Source: Tetracladium setigerum (taxonomy: Eukaryota > Ascomycota > Leotiomycetes > Helotiales). From it: DNA of 64,000 nucleotides. The notes beneath the pieces were generated by a model, which did no database searches, had not been told where the DNA came from, and saw nothing but the letters and a program-made list of their open reading frames with translations. Shown here one piece after another: positions 11,769 through 24,077 of the stretch. The stretch's first letter is position 1; every line of letters starts with the position of its first letter. Position numbers and translations under genes: made by a program. The stretch lies in NCBI GenBank assembly GCA_031472005.1, contig PZJY01000011.1, positions 1,798,001 to 1,862,000 on the forward strand, written 5' to 3'.

Positions 11769-13000
11769 TGTGTATGTGAAATGTGTAGAGAGGAGAGAGG
11801 AAGAGGAATTGATGGTGGTGGTTGATGGGAGAGAATGGGAGGAGGAGGAGGATGGAAATAAACTTGATGCGCTTGAGGGCTTGGAGGAGGTTCCGGAGGA
11901 GCAACAGAAAATATCGCTGAGACGCTCGGAGCAAGCATCCCTGTCCGGCTGCTCACCTGCCCAACAGAGTCCGATTTGTTGCCGTTGCCATGCAGTGGAT
12001 GTGGATGATGTCAAGGAACGGCGAAGAAAACACCGCAACCCGGATATATGGGAAAAAAAACCAGCACCCGGAAATATACTTTGTTGCTACCTAACATCCT
12101 CAATGTCTTACTTGTCTTTGTGATGTTTTTGGCTCTACATCTACCTTAGGTCTCACACTACAGTATAAAGCTTTATCTAGCTCAGGTACCATACCCAGGT
12201 ACTTCTGTACTTACTGTCAAGAAAGTACCTAAATACCTGACTAGGGAAAACAACAAAGCATTGCATTGATAAAGGGCCCATATTCCAAGACAAGTAGTAA
12301 AGTACCCTCCTCCGTCTAGCGGAGAGCCGGAATACTCACCAGCTTCATGATAAATCACAGACATCAATCAATTCAACATTTTTTTTCTCTCTCAAGGCGA
12401 AATTTCCCCACGTGACCTTGAGATTAGCCAAGCCAAATCTGGTAAGGTGAATCTTGCAGCTGTGTCGGCCTCAGGCAGAATGACTGCTAGCCTTGGCGCG
12501 AATCACTGGCCTCACTAGCGTCATGTCTCTGGTGCAACGAAAGACCATCGACAAATCTATCTTCCGACCTCCCTCTCGTCAACGACATCAACCACCCGAC
12601 TCTCTCTCACAACTCACGACTTTCTTTCATCGCTGCAACAATAAGATCTACATTCTCAGAACTAACTGGCATCTTCTGCCAAGTACAACTGCCTGCAACG
12701 GCGCTCTGACGACTTTTCTGCTCGCTGGAAGCTTCGTCTTCTTTTGCGCAGTCATTGACACCTGTGATCGGGTGCCACCAACTTCACTTCACTTCACTTC
12801 ACTTCGTAACGTCGATAGCTCAACTCTTCAGTCGCCTCTATTGTACATAACATCGTACATAACATCGTGCTTGCAACGACGTGAACCAGCGGACGTAGAC
12901 ACTACCTACAGTAGATCGATCGTGGCGTTCTTGTATTGATTGAACTTGGCTTCCCTCGGTCGCGTTTCGCTCCTGCATCTTTACATCTGCTATCTTCAGC
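11769..13000. other. Divergent promoter region (citrate synthase / Nrd1-type gene)
   Basis: No gene seen. A short microsatellite of five CTTCA units lies at about 12784-12808, close upstream of the Nrd1-type gene. Open frames here lack motifs. Confidence 0.5.
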
Positions 13001-15620
13001 ATGTCATCTCCAGTAGCAGATCTCGAAGCTGGTCTTCAAGCCATGCTTACCTTGAAGCCGCCAGGAGTCTCGGGCTCTCGAATCAACAGTCTTACGGCCC
13101 TCTGCACCGCAAATGTCCAGGTACGCTCATGTCGCTCTCTTCATCGCCACCATTCTGCCATTCTGCCATTCTGCTACGCTGCTCTAGCTAACATCTCCTC
13201 CCTCTGCAGTCTGAATCAGTCCTTGTCCAAAAGCTGTATACCCATCTCAGGAAAACCCCGGGTTCGCACAAACTTGGCGTCCTCTACGTCGTAGACTCTG
13301 TAACTCGCAAGTGGACTGAACAGGCCAAGAACGAAGACCAACCCATAAACAGTAGCGCGGCGGATGGAACTGCAGCAGCTGGCGTCTATAGAGTCAAGGA
13401 ACTGCTGCCCGCCTTAATGGAAGACATTATTGCCAATGCCCCAGTTGATCAGAAGGTAAGCCCCAAAACATGAATGAGCCATTCCCGTAGACGTTCCTGG
13501 AGTTGTCCTTGCACATTCATTCTTAAAATCGCCTCTCACACAAAACTACATACCACTGGCGGCCATTAACTCCCGGCGAACTCCAACTTACCTTGCTTGC
13601 GTTTACAGGAAAAGATTTCGAAACTCGTTGATATCTGGGAGAAAGGCCAAACATTTCCCCTCCAAATGCTCATTGGCTTCAAGAACAAACTGAGTGCCTC
13701 AAGTAAGACAAACAGCAACCCCATAAAGTATCCCCCCGGCAGCTTCTAACCATAACCTCCTTCTTTACAGACGAATCAACTACACCACCGGGAAGTCCTC
13801 CCACAGATCTTCAGAGCATTCTACAAGGATTGCAGGCACCGTCCGCACCTCTGCCCTTCTCTGCTCCGCCTCCAGCTGTTACAGCTCCTCCCGCTGATAC
13901 TCTTTCCATTTTGGAAAAGCTCGCAAACATGGCACGTCAGAATAATGCTGCTGCCGCTGCCGCCGCCGCTGCTGCTGCACCGATCCCAAATGGCCTTCCC
14001 ATGGGCAATCCGTACAATGTATCAAGTGCACAGAATAACCCTGCACAACTGGCAGCTTCTTTAAATCAGAATCAGTCTCTTGCATTCCCACCACCTGTAA
14101 ACGTGCCAGTCACCCAGGTTCCCTTTCAGCAGCACTCGAATGGTGCTCAGTTCTATGCCAGTAATCCTATCAACAACCCTTACGCATCTGCTCCGACTTT
14201 AGCCCCTCCCGCTCCAGCGCCAGTGCCAGCTCTTAGCGCAACTGCACAGCAGCAACTGATGTTGGCAAAGGCTATGGCAGATCAGGGCATCCCTATTGAC
14301 AGCATTGCCAACATCCTTAACCAGATGGGCGGTGGTGGAGGTCTTGCTGCTCTAGGTGGTGCTGCTCAAGTACCTGCAGCTCAGTTTCCCCTTCAGAACC
14401 ATAACGAGCCTCAAAATGGCTGGGGAGCTAGCGAATCACGTGACCGTAATGGCTATCCTGACGCAGTGAGATCTCCTCCAGGTCGATACAGACGCCGTTC
14501 CAGATCCCCAAGTCCTCCCCGTGGTGGATGGAATGCTCATGGACGTCGTGATGATTCCATGTCTGATTATGATCAAGAAAATGGTAGAAACCGGGGTCAG
14601 GAGCACAGAGGTGGTGGTCGTGCAGGAGGAGGCTATCGCCAACGTAGTCCTCCACGTAGACTTAGTTCCACACCACCAACCTCGGGAGCGAAGTGGATTG
14701 GATACGATGAGTCCATTGGAAACGGAATGATCAAAGGTATTTTCTCATCTAATTTTGGAATCAAATTTGGTGTTCTAACATTATGCAGTCCTGAGCCGAA
14801 CCCTTTTTGTGGGAGGTGTCACGTAAGCAGCCGCCATCCAAGCTTTTGAACCGTGCTAACTAACTATATCTAGTAATGCCGACCTGAATCTCAGAAATAC
14901 GTTTGAGCAATATGGCAGAGTCCAAACTTGCATCATTAACAAGGAGAAGCGACACGCTTTCGTCAAGATGGTCAGCCGTGCCGATGCTGTCGCCGCAAAG
15001 GATGGAATGGAACGCGACAGACATCCCGATTCCCAATTGAGAGTAAGTTCAACCATCCTGCTATTTAATACAGAGCTAACAATACCCAGACACGATGGGG
15101 AGTTGGATTTGGACCTCGTGAATGCAGTGACTACCAAACTGGTGTCAGCATCATCCCAATTGGCAAGCTCACCGACGCTGATAGGAAATGGATGTTGAGC
15201 GCTGAGTATGGCGGTACGGGCGGAAAGCAAATGGAGCAATTCATGGTTGTCGAAGAGCCGGACATCGAAATTGGCGCTGGTGTTTCCTCTAAGGCCATCA
15301 GTCGCCGTCTGAATACTGATCAAGGTCCTCACGGTGGCCGAGGCGGAGGCGGACACAGAGCTGGGCGAGACCGAGACGACGATGAACCTCCCAGCAGATG
15401 GCGCAACCCCCGTCATGGCGACAAGGAAGACCGACGAGACAATCACAATCACCGCCGCGATGATGATCGATTCGGTGCCGTCAGCGCTCCTCCGTCCATG
15501 CCCGCTGTTCCTCGCTTTGGCGTAGATGGCTTTGCTGGCTTTCCTACTCTTCCGAATGGAATGCCAATGATTCCTCCCGGATTCTTCTCTGGCGCCGCAC
15601 AGCAATCTGATCGACGATGA
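13001..15620 (+). CDS. Nrd1/Seb1-type RNA-binding transcription-termination factor (CID + RRM)
   Basis: This protein binds the RNA polymerase II C-terminal domain and nascent RNA to direct termination or 3' processing in the nucleus. Exons are 13001-13120, 13210-13455, 13609-13702, 13771-14736, 14789-14822, 14874-15042 and 15090-15620, giving 719 residues. Residues 1 to about 150 form a CTD-interacting domain (SLTALCTANVQ, KLGVLYVVDSVTRKW, LVDIWEKGQTFP). A long Pro/Ala/Gln-rich linker and an Arg/Ser-rich block follow. The RRM at about residues 478-550 has RNP2 TLFVGGV and RNP1 KRHAFVKM. After it comes the conserved block WGVGFGPREC...YQTGVSIIPIGKLTDADRKW typical of Nrd1/Seb1. Three introns cut the RRM region, one making a 34-base exon. 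Confidence 0.93.
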
Positions 15621-18227
15621 TCTCTCTCTCTCTCATTGAGACGGTGTTAGATCCAGACAATTTGACGCATAAGTCTTTTTGCTGCGAAACTCCTCCCACC
15701 TTCTCGAAAATCAGAATCATCGAAGTCCCCCACCACAGATCAGTATAGTCCGGACTGATCTTCCTCCATCGTCTCTAATACACTTCACAACCTGTACAAA
15801 AAGTCTTTTCAACGCCTAAAATACCTATTTTCCCTCGCCCACGAATGATACCCCTTATCTATTTCTCCACACACCTCTTCACGACCTCGGATCTTTTTCT
15901 TTCGTCAGGAATCCCCCTCCAAAAATAATCGGTACTACCTTGCATATCTGCATGTGGGAAATGTTGAAGTGAAGTGAAGGAAGGAGATAGATTTTATGGA
16001 AAGGAAAGCAAATACAGAAAGTGCCGCGGGGGTGCCCTTTTTTGTTTTTCTTGCATCCTTCTTTTTCGTTCGGTCTTCGACTTAAGACTTCGACTTTCTC
16101 ACCACGGCGTTTCTTCTGATTGATTGGTTTTTCCCGATCGAGGGATTTTTTTTCTTGTTTCTGTCTTTTTTCGATGGGTAGTATGGATGGCTGTTTTCAT
16201 GTGCATTGCGAATGGATGGGTGGTCAACAATGGGTGGTGGATGTGGCGCTTTTGATCTCGTTATTTTCCTTTGACTTGCCTTCTCAATCACAGAGGAAGG
16301 AAGGGTATGGAAGGGGAAAACAAAAGCATTATGCATAGTATGGTTTGAAAGGTATGATTGATTGACCAGGATAGCCTAGCTAGCTTAGCTTTTCCTTGGG
16401 ACAAGCAAGCAAGCAGTCAGTCAGTTAGTCAGTCGGTCACCTTCTTCAATCCATGAATCATTAGTATAAAAACCGTTCTGTGGACAGCCTCAATATTTTA
16501 GCTAGGTCAGTTATTCCAGATTCGGGTATATACAAACAAAATACAATACGTTTTTTCCTACTTTGGCTCTTTCCTGTGAGATGTAAAAGAAGTAAGATAC
16601 CTCTTAATAAGTAAATATTTAAGCTCAAATAGGTACACTTTAATAATTCGGCCAAGAACCCTCCTCCCATTGCCCCCTCCCAACTTCCCTCGCTTCACTT
16701 AACGTTCTCTCTACTCCGTACATCAATTCCCCTTTTCGCAATTCCCATAATGCAAGCCACCCTCCATCGGTTGCATCCTATAATAAATCCTGTCAATACC
16801 ATAACCAATCACTGCCACAAGGCTGTGCCTCACAGTCCGGCGGGAGGCGGGGGCTCCTTTTTCGGAAATGTTGCATATACTCAAAAGCAGGCTGGAAGTT
16901 TGCAATAATGTGCAATGTACGGAGGAGTGTGGCGTGTGACGGACCATCACAGATTCCCCTCAACCGTTTTGAAAAGTGGGCTTCTACGAGTAGTAGTTTT
17001 TGATGAATGGTTTTTTTTTTCCGCAGAGCTTTGCAAAATTCCGAAGTTAATGGAGAATTCAACACCCTGCCTTTTTTTCCAAACGGTTGTTTTGGAGGAT
17101 GTCTAGAAGATCGCTATGATTATTGAACCTTTAGCGCCTCAGCCGCACTAGCAGAATAGAACGGCGGATGCGGGATGTCAATTAGCCGAAGTTTGACGAT
17201 GGGATAGTTAGGATAAGATCAAAACGGCGTGGCTTAAAATCGCATGCTCAATTCAAGAGAACCCCTTGTGTATGCGATGGGAAGTGTTGGAGATAGACCC
17301 CAATACGGAGGTATATGGGGGCAGAAACGCAGCAACGGCCTTTCGCTCTGATCTGATTGTACCGCACTTCTGCATTGCTCTGCTGATCATATTTTATACC
17401 GTACAATACCTGTACAATACAGTACTTGTGATAAGATAGGTTTAACCCTAGTCGCATCAAGTTTTGCCATTCAGGAATCTTCATATCATGGCTTGGAAAG
17501 AGCTGCAGGAAGGCCCTGTGGGTGGATGGGGGTAATAAGAAAGACATGTGCTCCCGTCGGTTCGGAGTTAGATAAAAATAAGAAAGTTGGTGGTGGGACT
17601 GGGTAAAATGTAAGTGTGATGTGGGTGAACATTGAAAGGTTAGAAAATAATTTCGGAGAATCAATCACTCTGTCATATACAGTATTTAAGATCCAACATA
17701 GGGTTGTAGGATAGACATTCTGCCGAGCCACCGGCTATCCCATAGGGCTTTTGTATGATATCCATTTCTGTTGTTCCAAAAATTCATTTGTTACTTGTCC
17801 CAATGACTGAAGCCGCCCCACCCTACCTCAACTACCGTCGTTCAATACCTCCGGTGATCTTAGAAATGTAATTTTCCGGTGAGATAATTGAGGGGATCCT
17901 GCATGTTATGGATGTTACTCTACCATAATGAACGGCATTGAGATTGAGTTGCCCTCACTGTCGAGTGACCCAACTTGGTTGTTTGATTCAGAGAGAAATG
18001 TAAACAAAGTAACGAACCCATCTGATCCAGCACATACGAACCGCGGATCTGAGAGCTGGAGGTCTCGCCCATACGAAGAATTGGTTCCCGCAGTTCATGC
18101 TTGGTTTATTTTCTGGCTTGCGATATTGTGCTGTGTAGGTTGTCGACGATGTAGTGTTGGACTTTGTTTTCTTCGCCGAGCCAACTCCTCGCTTATAGTC
18201 TCTTGGAGATCTTTCCCCAAACAAATC
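15621..18227. other. Intergenic, 2.6 kb, no gene recognised
   Basis: This lies between two converging genes (Nrd1-type from the left, GH72 from the right). It contains T-rich and simple-sequence stretches (for example AGTC-rich repeats near 16410-16440). Open frames of 60-140 codons occur on both strands without recognisable motifs or convincing splice structure. Confidence 0.5.
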
Positions 18228-20626
18228 TCAACCACTACCGCCACCACCTCTCTTCTCATCCAACATCTGCCGAACCCTCTCCCTTTCAGCCTTCAGATTC
18301 GCCAAACGTTCTGACTGGAGGATCTCCTGATCCAACCTCCTCTCCTCCTCCTCTAGCCGCTCGATCTCAGCCTTGTCTGTTGTTTGAGCTTGCGCTTGTG
18401 CGAGGGCGAGGGTTGCTGCTTGTTGTTGTGCAGGGCCAGTGTGGCTTGGTTGAGTTTGGAACGGTGATGATGAAGATGATTGGTTTTGTTGTGCATCTTT
18501 TGAGAACTCATCTCTTCCTTGGTCCATCCACGGTAAATTTGAAGAATCAGGTCTCTTGTCCTTTTCTCCCATACCCGGTTGCCCAACTGGTTTTCTCCCA
18601 AGTCCAATAACACCTCCCGCTCCAGCCTTAGGTTCAACTCTCGATTCAGAATTGGGCATTTCAGCAGCCGGTGTAATTCCATCACTGTGAAGTTCCTGTC
18701 TTCCAGCATTAAATCCACCATCCAATTCCCCCACAGCCTTCCCCTCCCCACCTAACTCAACAACCCCCTTCTCCCTCTTCTCACGATCTCTAATTCCCAC
18801 AATCCCGGCCGAGAAAGCATCCATTTCCGGCTTATGTTGAACCGTACCCGCACCACCGACCTCCAACCCATCCGCAGGTCCACCACGTCCAGCAGCTTTC
18901 TCACCACCACCACCCTCCATCTTCTCCAAATTTTTGTGTCTCCGTACCAAAAATACAATCAATGCAACTAACAAGACGAGAGCACTAACTCCCACAGCCG
19001 CACCAATGCGAGTAGCTCTTCCCGAAGACCTACTTCGTCCTCCACCCACCCCACCTCCTTCTAGCGAATCATCCTGCGTACCAGAACTGTTGGTATTGTT
19101 CGTTGTAGAGCCTGAGCTTGAACCTGATGAGGCCGTTTCACTCGCGACTGGCCCTATCCCTGCTGGATTATTGGGAGAACGACTTGTAGACGAGGAGGTC
19201 TGAATAGGAGCAAAGACTCGCACGCCCAAAGTAGGCACTAGAACTGAAGGGTCGAGATTCCATGCTGTTTCGCCAGCTGTTGAGGTCGGACAAGCAATAG
19301 GGATGGAAGGATTCAACGACGGTTTCCATGTCGTCTCGGACCCATCTGGCTTAAGAGTATCCCATTGTTTTTTCAGATCGCTGTAGTATGTCGACACTGG
19401 AACTGGCGTGGATGTCGTGGCTCCTGCGATAAATGCTGGTTTGTAGGTGATTAGGCCGTAAGGAAAGGATTCTGCTTTTGCTTCCCATTCGTTGATGATG
19501 GAGCCGCTGAAGCGCCCGTTCATTTGAGGTCCGAGGATGAGGGCTTGGTTGGAGAAGTCTCGAGTGTCTCCGTTGCAACCAATCTGCAGAACATGAAAAT
19601 TAGGAACAATTTCCAGGGCATATCGTATATTACAGTACAATAAAATGACCTACCGAGCCAAAGAACACCGGAAGAGGATTATAGTCATTGTTAGTAAGAA
19701 GTAACTCATATCCCGAGCTCGCAAATGTTTGCTTCCCGATACACCACGCAGCATCGCTGAAGCTCACAAAGTCAACTGTCGCATTAGTACCACCACAAGC
19801 AAGATACTCAGTCGTCGGTCTTCGAAGAATGCGAAAATCATTTGCGTTGTACCCTACTGGAATGCGTCTGTGGCCTCGGCTAACCATGTAGTTCTTCATA
19901 TCTGCGACGACAGCTTTCACGACTGGTGCTGCATCGATAGAGGGAATAGTGCTGATAACCTCGTTGCTACTGTAGAAGCCAAGCACGTTGGCATATTTGG
20001 CAAAAGCGTCTATCACGGCTGCATATCGCTCGTACATATCCAGCGTCCAGAGTGGGGAGTACTTCAATAGATCATTTTTAGCGTTACTTGATGAATGATG
20101 ATGATGTGTCACTCACTGGCTCGATTTCAAGAGTTGAACTCTCCAGCGCAATCAGGACGTAGATGCCCGCATCTGCAAAGGCGTCCATGCAACCGTCGTG
20201 AAATGCGGTTGGATCGACATACATAACCCGGATAGTGTTCACTCCTAAGTCTTTCATGAGTTTGATCTGTATGGTCTGTTAGACCCGAAGGACAAGTTGA
20301 TTTGAGGACAAAATGAGGAGGGGAGCCTGACGTCGACCTGGCATGTTTGCGCATTCATAAGTGCATCAGAATCGGTGCTTCCATCGCGAGCTTCGTAAAT
20401 CACACCTGTAGGTGGCAATTAATCTTGGTTCGGCGAGTACCATTGAGAGTATGGTACCTTTGATGAAGAATTGCGTCTGCTTGCCATCCTGGACGATGAA
20501 TTTGCTGCCCGAGATGGCAATGTCAGGAATGGAGAGGGCAGGTGTCAGCAACAAAAACAGACTCCAAAACCTAAGCGAGCTGGTCCAGAAAGTCATATTG
20601 TTATAGCGACAGAAAGAAAGCGCCAT
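18228..20626 (-). CDS. GH72 (Gas/Gel-family) membrane protein lacking the catalytic nucleophile
   Basis: GH72 enzymes are extracellular beta-1,3-glucanosyltransferases that remodel cell-wall glucan. Exons are 20626-20458, 20405-20332, 20266-20117, 20061-19654 and 19583-18228, giving 718 residues. A signal peptide lies near residues 11-32. The GH72 fold is clear: FFIKGVIYEA, LMKDLGVNTIRVMYVD, HDGCMDAFADAGIYVLI and IPVGYNANDF. The acid/base Glu is kept (SNEV, about residue 165). The nucleophile motif, normally FFSEFGC or similar, reads FFGSIGC (about residues 265-270), so the Glu is Ser. There is no Cys-rich X8 module or GPI signal. A Ser/Gly-rich stretch leads to a membrane helix (about 460-480), a basic stop-transfer, and a Gln/Glu/Arg-rich C-terminal coiled coil. 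The start could also be the ATG at 20596. I infer a non-catalytic wall-binding membrane protein. Confidence 0.88.
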
Positions 20627-21278
20627 ATCTGGAGGCAAAGTGTTGGAGCGACAAGAAAGGAAAGATTGAAAGAAGATTTGGAAGGCTCGGAGGCTCGAAG
20701 GCTCCAAGTTAAGGTTGTGATTGTCTGGATTTTGGTCTGGGGCTCCTCCCGTCTGTCAGCCTTGAGGAGTAGATCGCCGTTGCAAGCCCCCTTGTACTCC
20801 AGGGATGATGGCCAATTATTTACACTCGGGTAAAATCAAGCAAGGTGAAGCATGGCAATTAACTTCCACATAGACAAGGGTGGTGATGCATCAATTCACC
20901 AATCCGGGCGTGTGTCTGGGGAGCTTGTGACCAAATGTATTTGTCTTGTTGTATACCAGGACAGAATGGTTTGCAAAGCAAATTCAGGTAGATGTTTTTG
21001 GTCATCATTGTAAGCGAGTTGTTAACTTTGAAGCCGACTTTGTGCATGGTTTTCTTTGTCGATAGTGTAGCTGAGATTGTGAGAGTATTGTAGAATTGGT
21101 CAAAATCAGTTCGTAATTATTCGAAAAGGAGATGTTGCAGATTCGCAACTCGAGTTAATCAATGACAGGATCTCTATTATGATCCAACCCTTTGTCAGCA
21201 CCGTGAAAGACAGCTAAACTTGCTGTTTATATCCCCATTTTATCCAAGCAATAATTATAAATATTCGTCATTTTAGCA
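20627..21278. other. Intergenic, no gene seen
   Basis: Promoter side of the GH72 gene and 3' flank of the DUF7708 gene. No coding pattern. Confidence 0.5.
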
Positions 21279-23090
21279 CTAATCCAGACGCGTAGGACGT
21301 TTTCGCCGATTGGAAACAATCTGGAAATCGGAGTTTTGACGCGAACGCAATGCGTTCTTACCCTCTCGGGTTCCCTTCGTGTTGAGCGAAATGACAGATT
21401 TCCGCGAGGGATCTGGACCCTCGATACTCAACTGAGTATGATAACTGATAATCGCAACCTTGACGACAGTCTCGGGACTACTCGTCGCCAATCTCTGGAA
21501 CAGCTTCGCGAAAGACTTCGGCCACATCTGACCATCTCCATAACTACTCCGGAGAATCTCAATATCGATGATAATATATATTTCCGCAATACCCGTCAGG
21601 GCCAAGCTCAATAATCCAAACCATTCTTCTTCGGTAGTTGCGCACTGAAAATCTCGCGCGAGGAGCGGCTTTGATTGATCGTTGAGGAGCGATTTGTTTT
21701 TCTGGAGGATTTGCAGCACGAGTTGCTTCAAGACGTCTAAACTTGAGGAACTTTGTGCTGCGGCTGAGAGTGGAGGTGCGAGGATCCAGATGACGGGATA
21801 TTGGCTTTGTCGGGCAGAGGCGATGATTGCAGCTGCGACATGTCGCGCCATGGCTCGGCCCGGAATGTGCCTTTGATCACAACGAGGTTGGATGTCCGTT
21901 CGGACGCCCAGTCGTTGAGTCTTTTGGTATCAAGGGAGTCGAAATATCGTGGATTGGACCGTAATTGTCTGTTTTTCATGGCCAGGTGATATGATAGAGA
22001 CACCTCAGGGGACGGGAGACTCGTCCTATCTACAAAGGCTAAGATTTGCGAAAGTTCGATATTGCGAAGTTGAAATGGCGTGTTGAGTAGTCCGGATGAG
22101 ACAATAACGCTATGTTGTCCTTGAAAATTATCAGGGGAGGTCATGAATATGTGCGAGTTATCGACTCACCAATGATCAATTGCTCCAACTTTTCAATTTT
22201 TACATGAATCGCCCTCTGCTCTGCTTGCGCAGCATCTACAGATAATTGTTGGATTCGTCTTGAACAGAGTTCAACCTCTGCAACAATGTCTTTGTACGAC
22301 AGAGAGAAAGGCTTCGAGTAAACTCGTCAATCATGGTTCTGAACGTTCTGGACAAGGCGTCTGTCCACGTACCTGCGTAATTGAGTGATACATGTGCTTT
22401 AATTTACCTTCTGTGTACCATTTCACAGCTCTCTGAGAAAATCTCATAATCTGTGCATAGAGCAGAGCAACAGCCTGCAGCATTGCCTCGGTGCCATACA
22501 ACTCCAGCTTTAACTTCGCACGAGGGAGCACATCTCCAATCAAGACAAAGGCCTCGGCCAGCTTCGAAATGGATTCCTCGTGGTTCAGAACAGCAATGAA
22601 TAGAAATTTCATTGAACCCCAAGCTAGGGAGACGTATTCCGGATGGTGTTGAGCGAGCTGTATTCCAAATCAGCTTCCAACATCAACATGGTGGATTAAA
22701 GAGGGGTACTCTACTCACTACATCCAAAACGCCACTGTAAAACAGGAGTCTAGAGGAGAACATTGACAGCCATGTTCGAGCTGGCGTTTGCTTAGCCTTT
22801 CGATCATCGTATACGGACTTTGCTTCTTGCAAAACGGTCTGAACATCTCGGATTCCTGTCCGGCGGTCGGCCCAGATGATCTTGCTTTCGGATTTGGTTA
22901 ATTTCTTCTTGTAAATCTCAACCGCGCTGTCATAGGCTTCTTTGAGGATTTCATCGCTGTCATCGAAATGTTAGTAAACGGAGATGTGTTGCTTGTAAGA
23001 TTGTAAACTTGGGACTCGCCTGGATCTCGATCCGTCGGTGGCTTCCCATGGAGATGGACCCGACGGGGTAGTCAAACTTTGGTCAGGCAT
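21279..23090 (-). pseudogene. DUF7708 STAND-like protein, frameshifted near 21870
   Basis: The N-terminus belongs to the fungal DUF7708 family, often found at the head of STAND/NLR-like proteins. Exons are 23090-23020, 22956-22719, 22657-22373, 22311-22170 and 22119-21279. The protein shows SSRLLFYSGVLDVLAQHHPEY, AWGSMKFLFIAVLNHE, LPRAKLKLELYGTE, RAVKWYTEGKLKH, a short coiled coil, then NLVVIKG and, one frame away, MARHVAAAIIASARQ, PVIWILAP, ATTEEEWFGLL and VYIIIDIE-like EIYIIIDIE. The two parts join only if one base is missing near 21868-21872 (GATCAAAGG then CACATT). Without it the product ends about 45 residues later. Intron 1 has a GC donor (CAG|GCGAGT) with a perfect CTAAC branch site. 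It could be a pseudogene or an assembly error. The gene lies head-to-head with the AAA+ ATPase. Confidence 0.72.
22957..23019 (-). other. Putative GC-AG intron in DUF7708 gene
   Basis: After CCAG the donor reads GCGAGT. The intron has TTTACTAAC about 15 bases before the GACAG acceptor. Without removal the frame hits TAA; with removal (63 bases) it runs into the conserved DUF7708 sequence. Confidence 0.65.
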
Positions 23091-23639
23091 TTTCACACTT
23101 GCACCCGGCGGGTAGTTGATTCTGGATTATCCAAGCTGACCAGGGAGTTCCGAGATTTGAGATTTTAAATGTAGGTATATGTTGGAGCATAGAGATGGCT
23201 TCAATAAACGAGGTGGAAATTCTGTGGATATAAGGATGAGCCTCACCGAGCCTCACCGAACCATGAGGGCGGCTGGGCAGAATGAAAGACGCTGCGCCCC
23301 TCCACCACAGTGCCACACCACACACTATTTCCTGTCATATGACAACACATGATCGCCTGGCCAAGGGCCGCCGCAAATGTTATCTAGAGGGCTGACCTTC
23401 CATGCATCTCACATATTCAAACCTACCTACCTCTTTGATACGCACTACATAAGATCTTGAGCTTCTATGTCCTTTGGATTTTCACAGTCTGATTTCCGTT
23501 TGATGGATTCGCACACAATGATGGCCACAACGACACCTCATATTACAGAGTCGGGGCAGCCCGATACGCCCCCTCAATAAGCCGGGTAGATTATGAGGCC
23601 CAATTAGAGATTCAAGACCAACAAAGCAAAAAGAGGCTC
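23091..23639. other. Shared divergent upstream region (DUF7708 gene / AAA+ gene)
   Basis: The frame of the AAA+ gene stays open upstream to about 23490 and has protein-like sequence ending in VDYEAQLEIQDQQSKK, without an ATG. There are acceptor-like sites at about 23501 (TTTTCACAG) and 23547 (ATATTACAG). An upstream exon of the AAA+ gene probably lies here. Confidence 0.45.
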
Positions 23640-24007
23640 ATGATGGCACGCCAGGAGCAGGATAATATGATGGCGTCCATCAGCGGTCCCCTTTCCGGCC
23701 CTCTGTCGCAAAGACCTCCTAGTCGTAGTTCTGAGCTTTCATACACAGGTGGTAATCCATTTAACCCGGGTTATGTTAACCCATTCAGCCCACAGCCCAT
23801 ATCGAATACCAGTTATTTTCAGCACAGCGGTATGCAAAGTTGAATGCCCAATGGTATGCGTCCTTCTCTAAAGCTTGTATTTAGGAAATCAACAAATGAA
23901 TCCGCAACAATACGCCGCCATGGTTCGTGCTCAGCAACAGCAAACTCAGCAACAACAGGCACTCATCCAAGCACAGATGGCTTCGCAACAGCAACAGGCA
24001 ATGATGC

Positions 24008-24077
<70 letters not shown>

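Noticed and set aside
14856..15605. 249-codon minus-strand open frame
   Set aside because: Antisense to the Nrd1/Seb1-type gene's RRM and tail; Ser/Val-rich mirror of coding sequence.
24008..24076. CRISPR-like or regulatory repeat
   Set aside because: It is a plain CAA/CAG microsatellite in a coding frame. No CRISPR arrays were seen and none are expected in a fungus.
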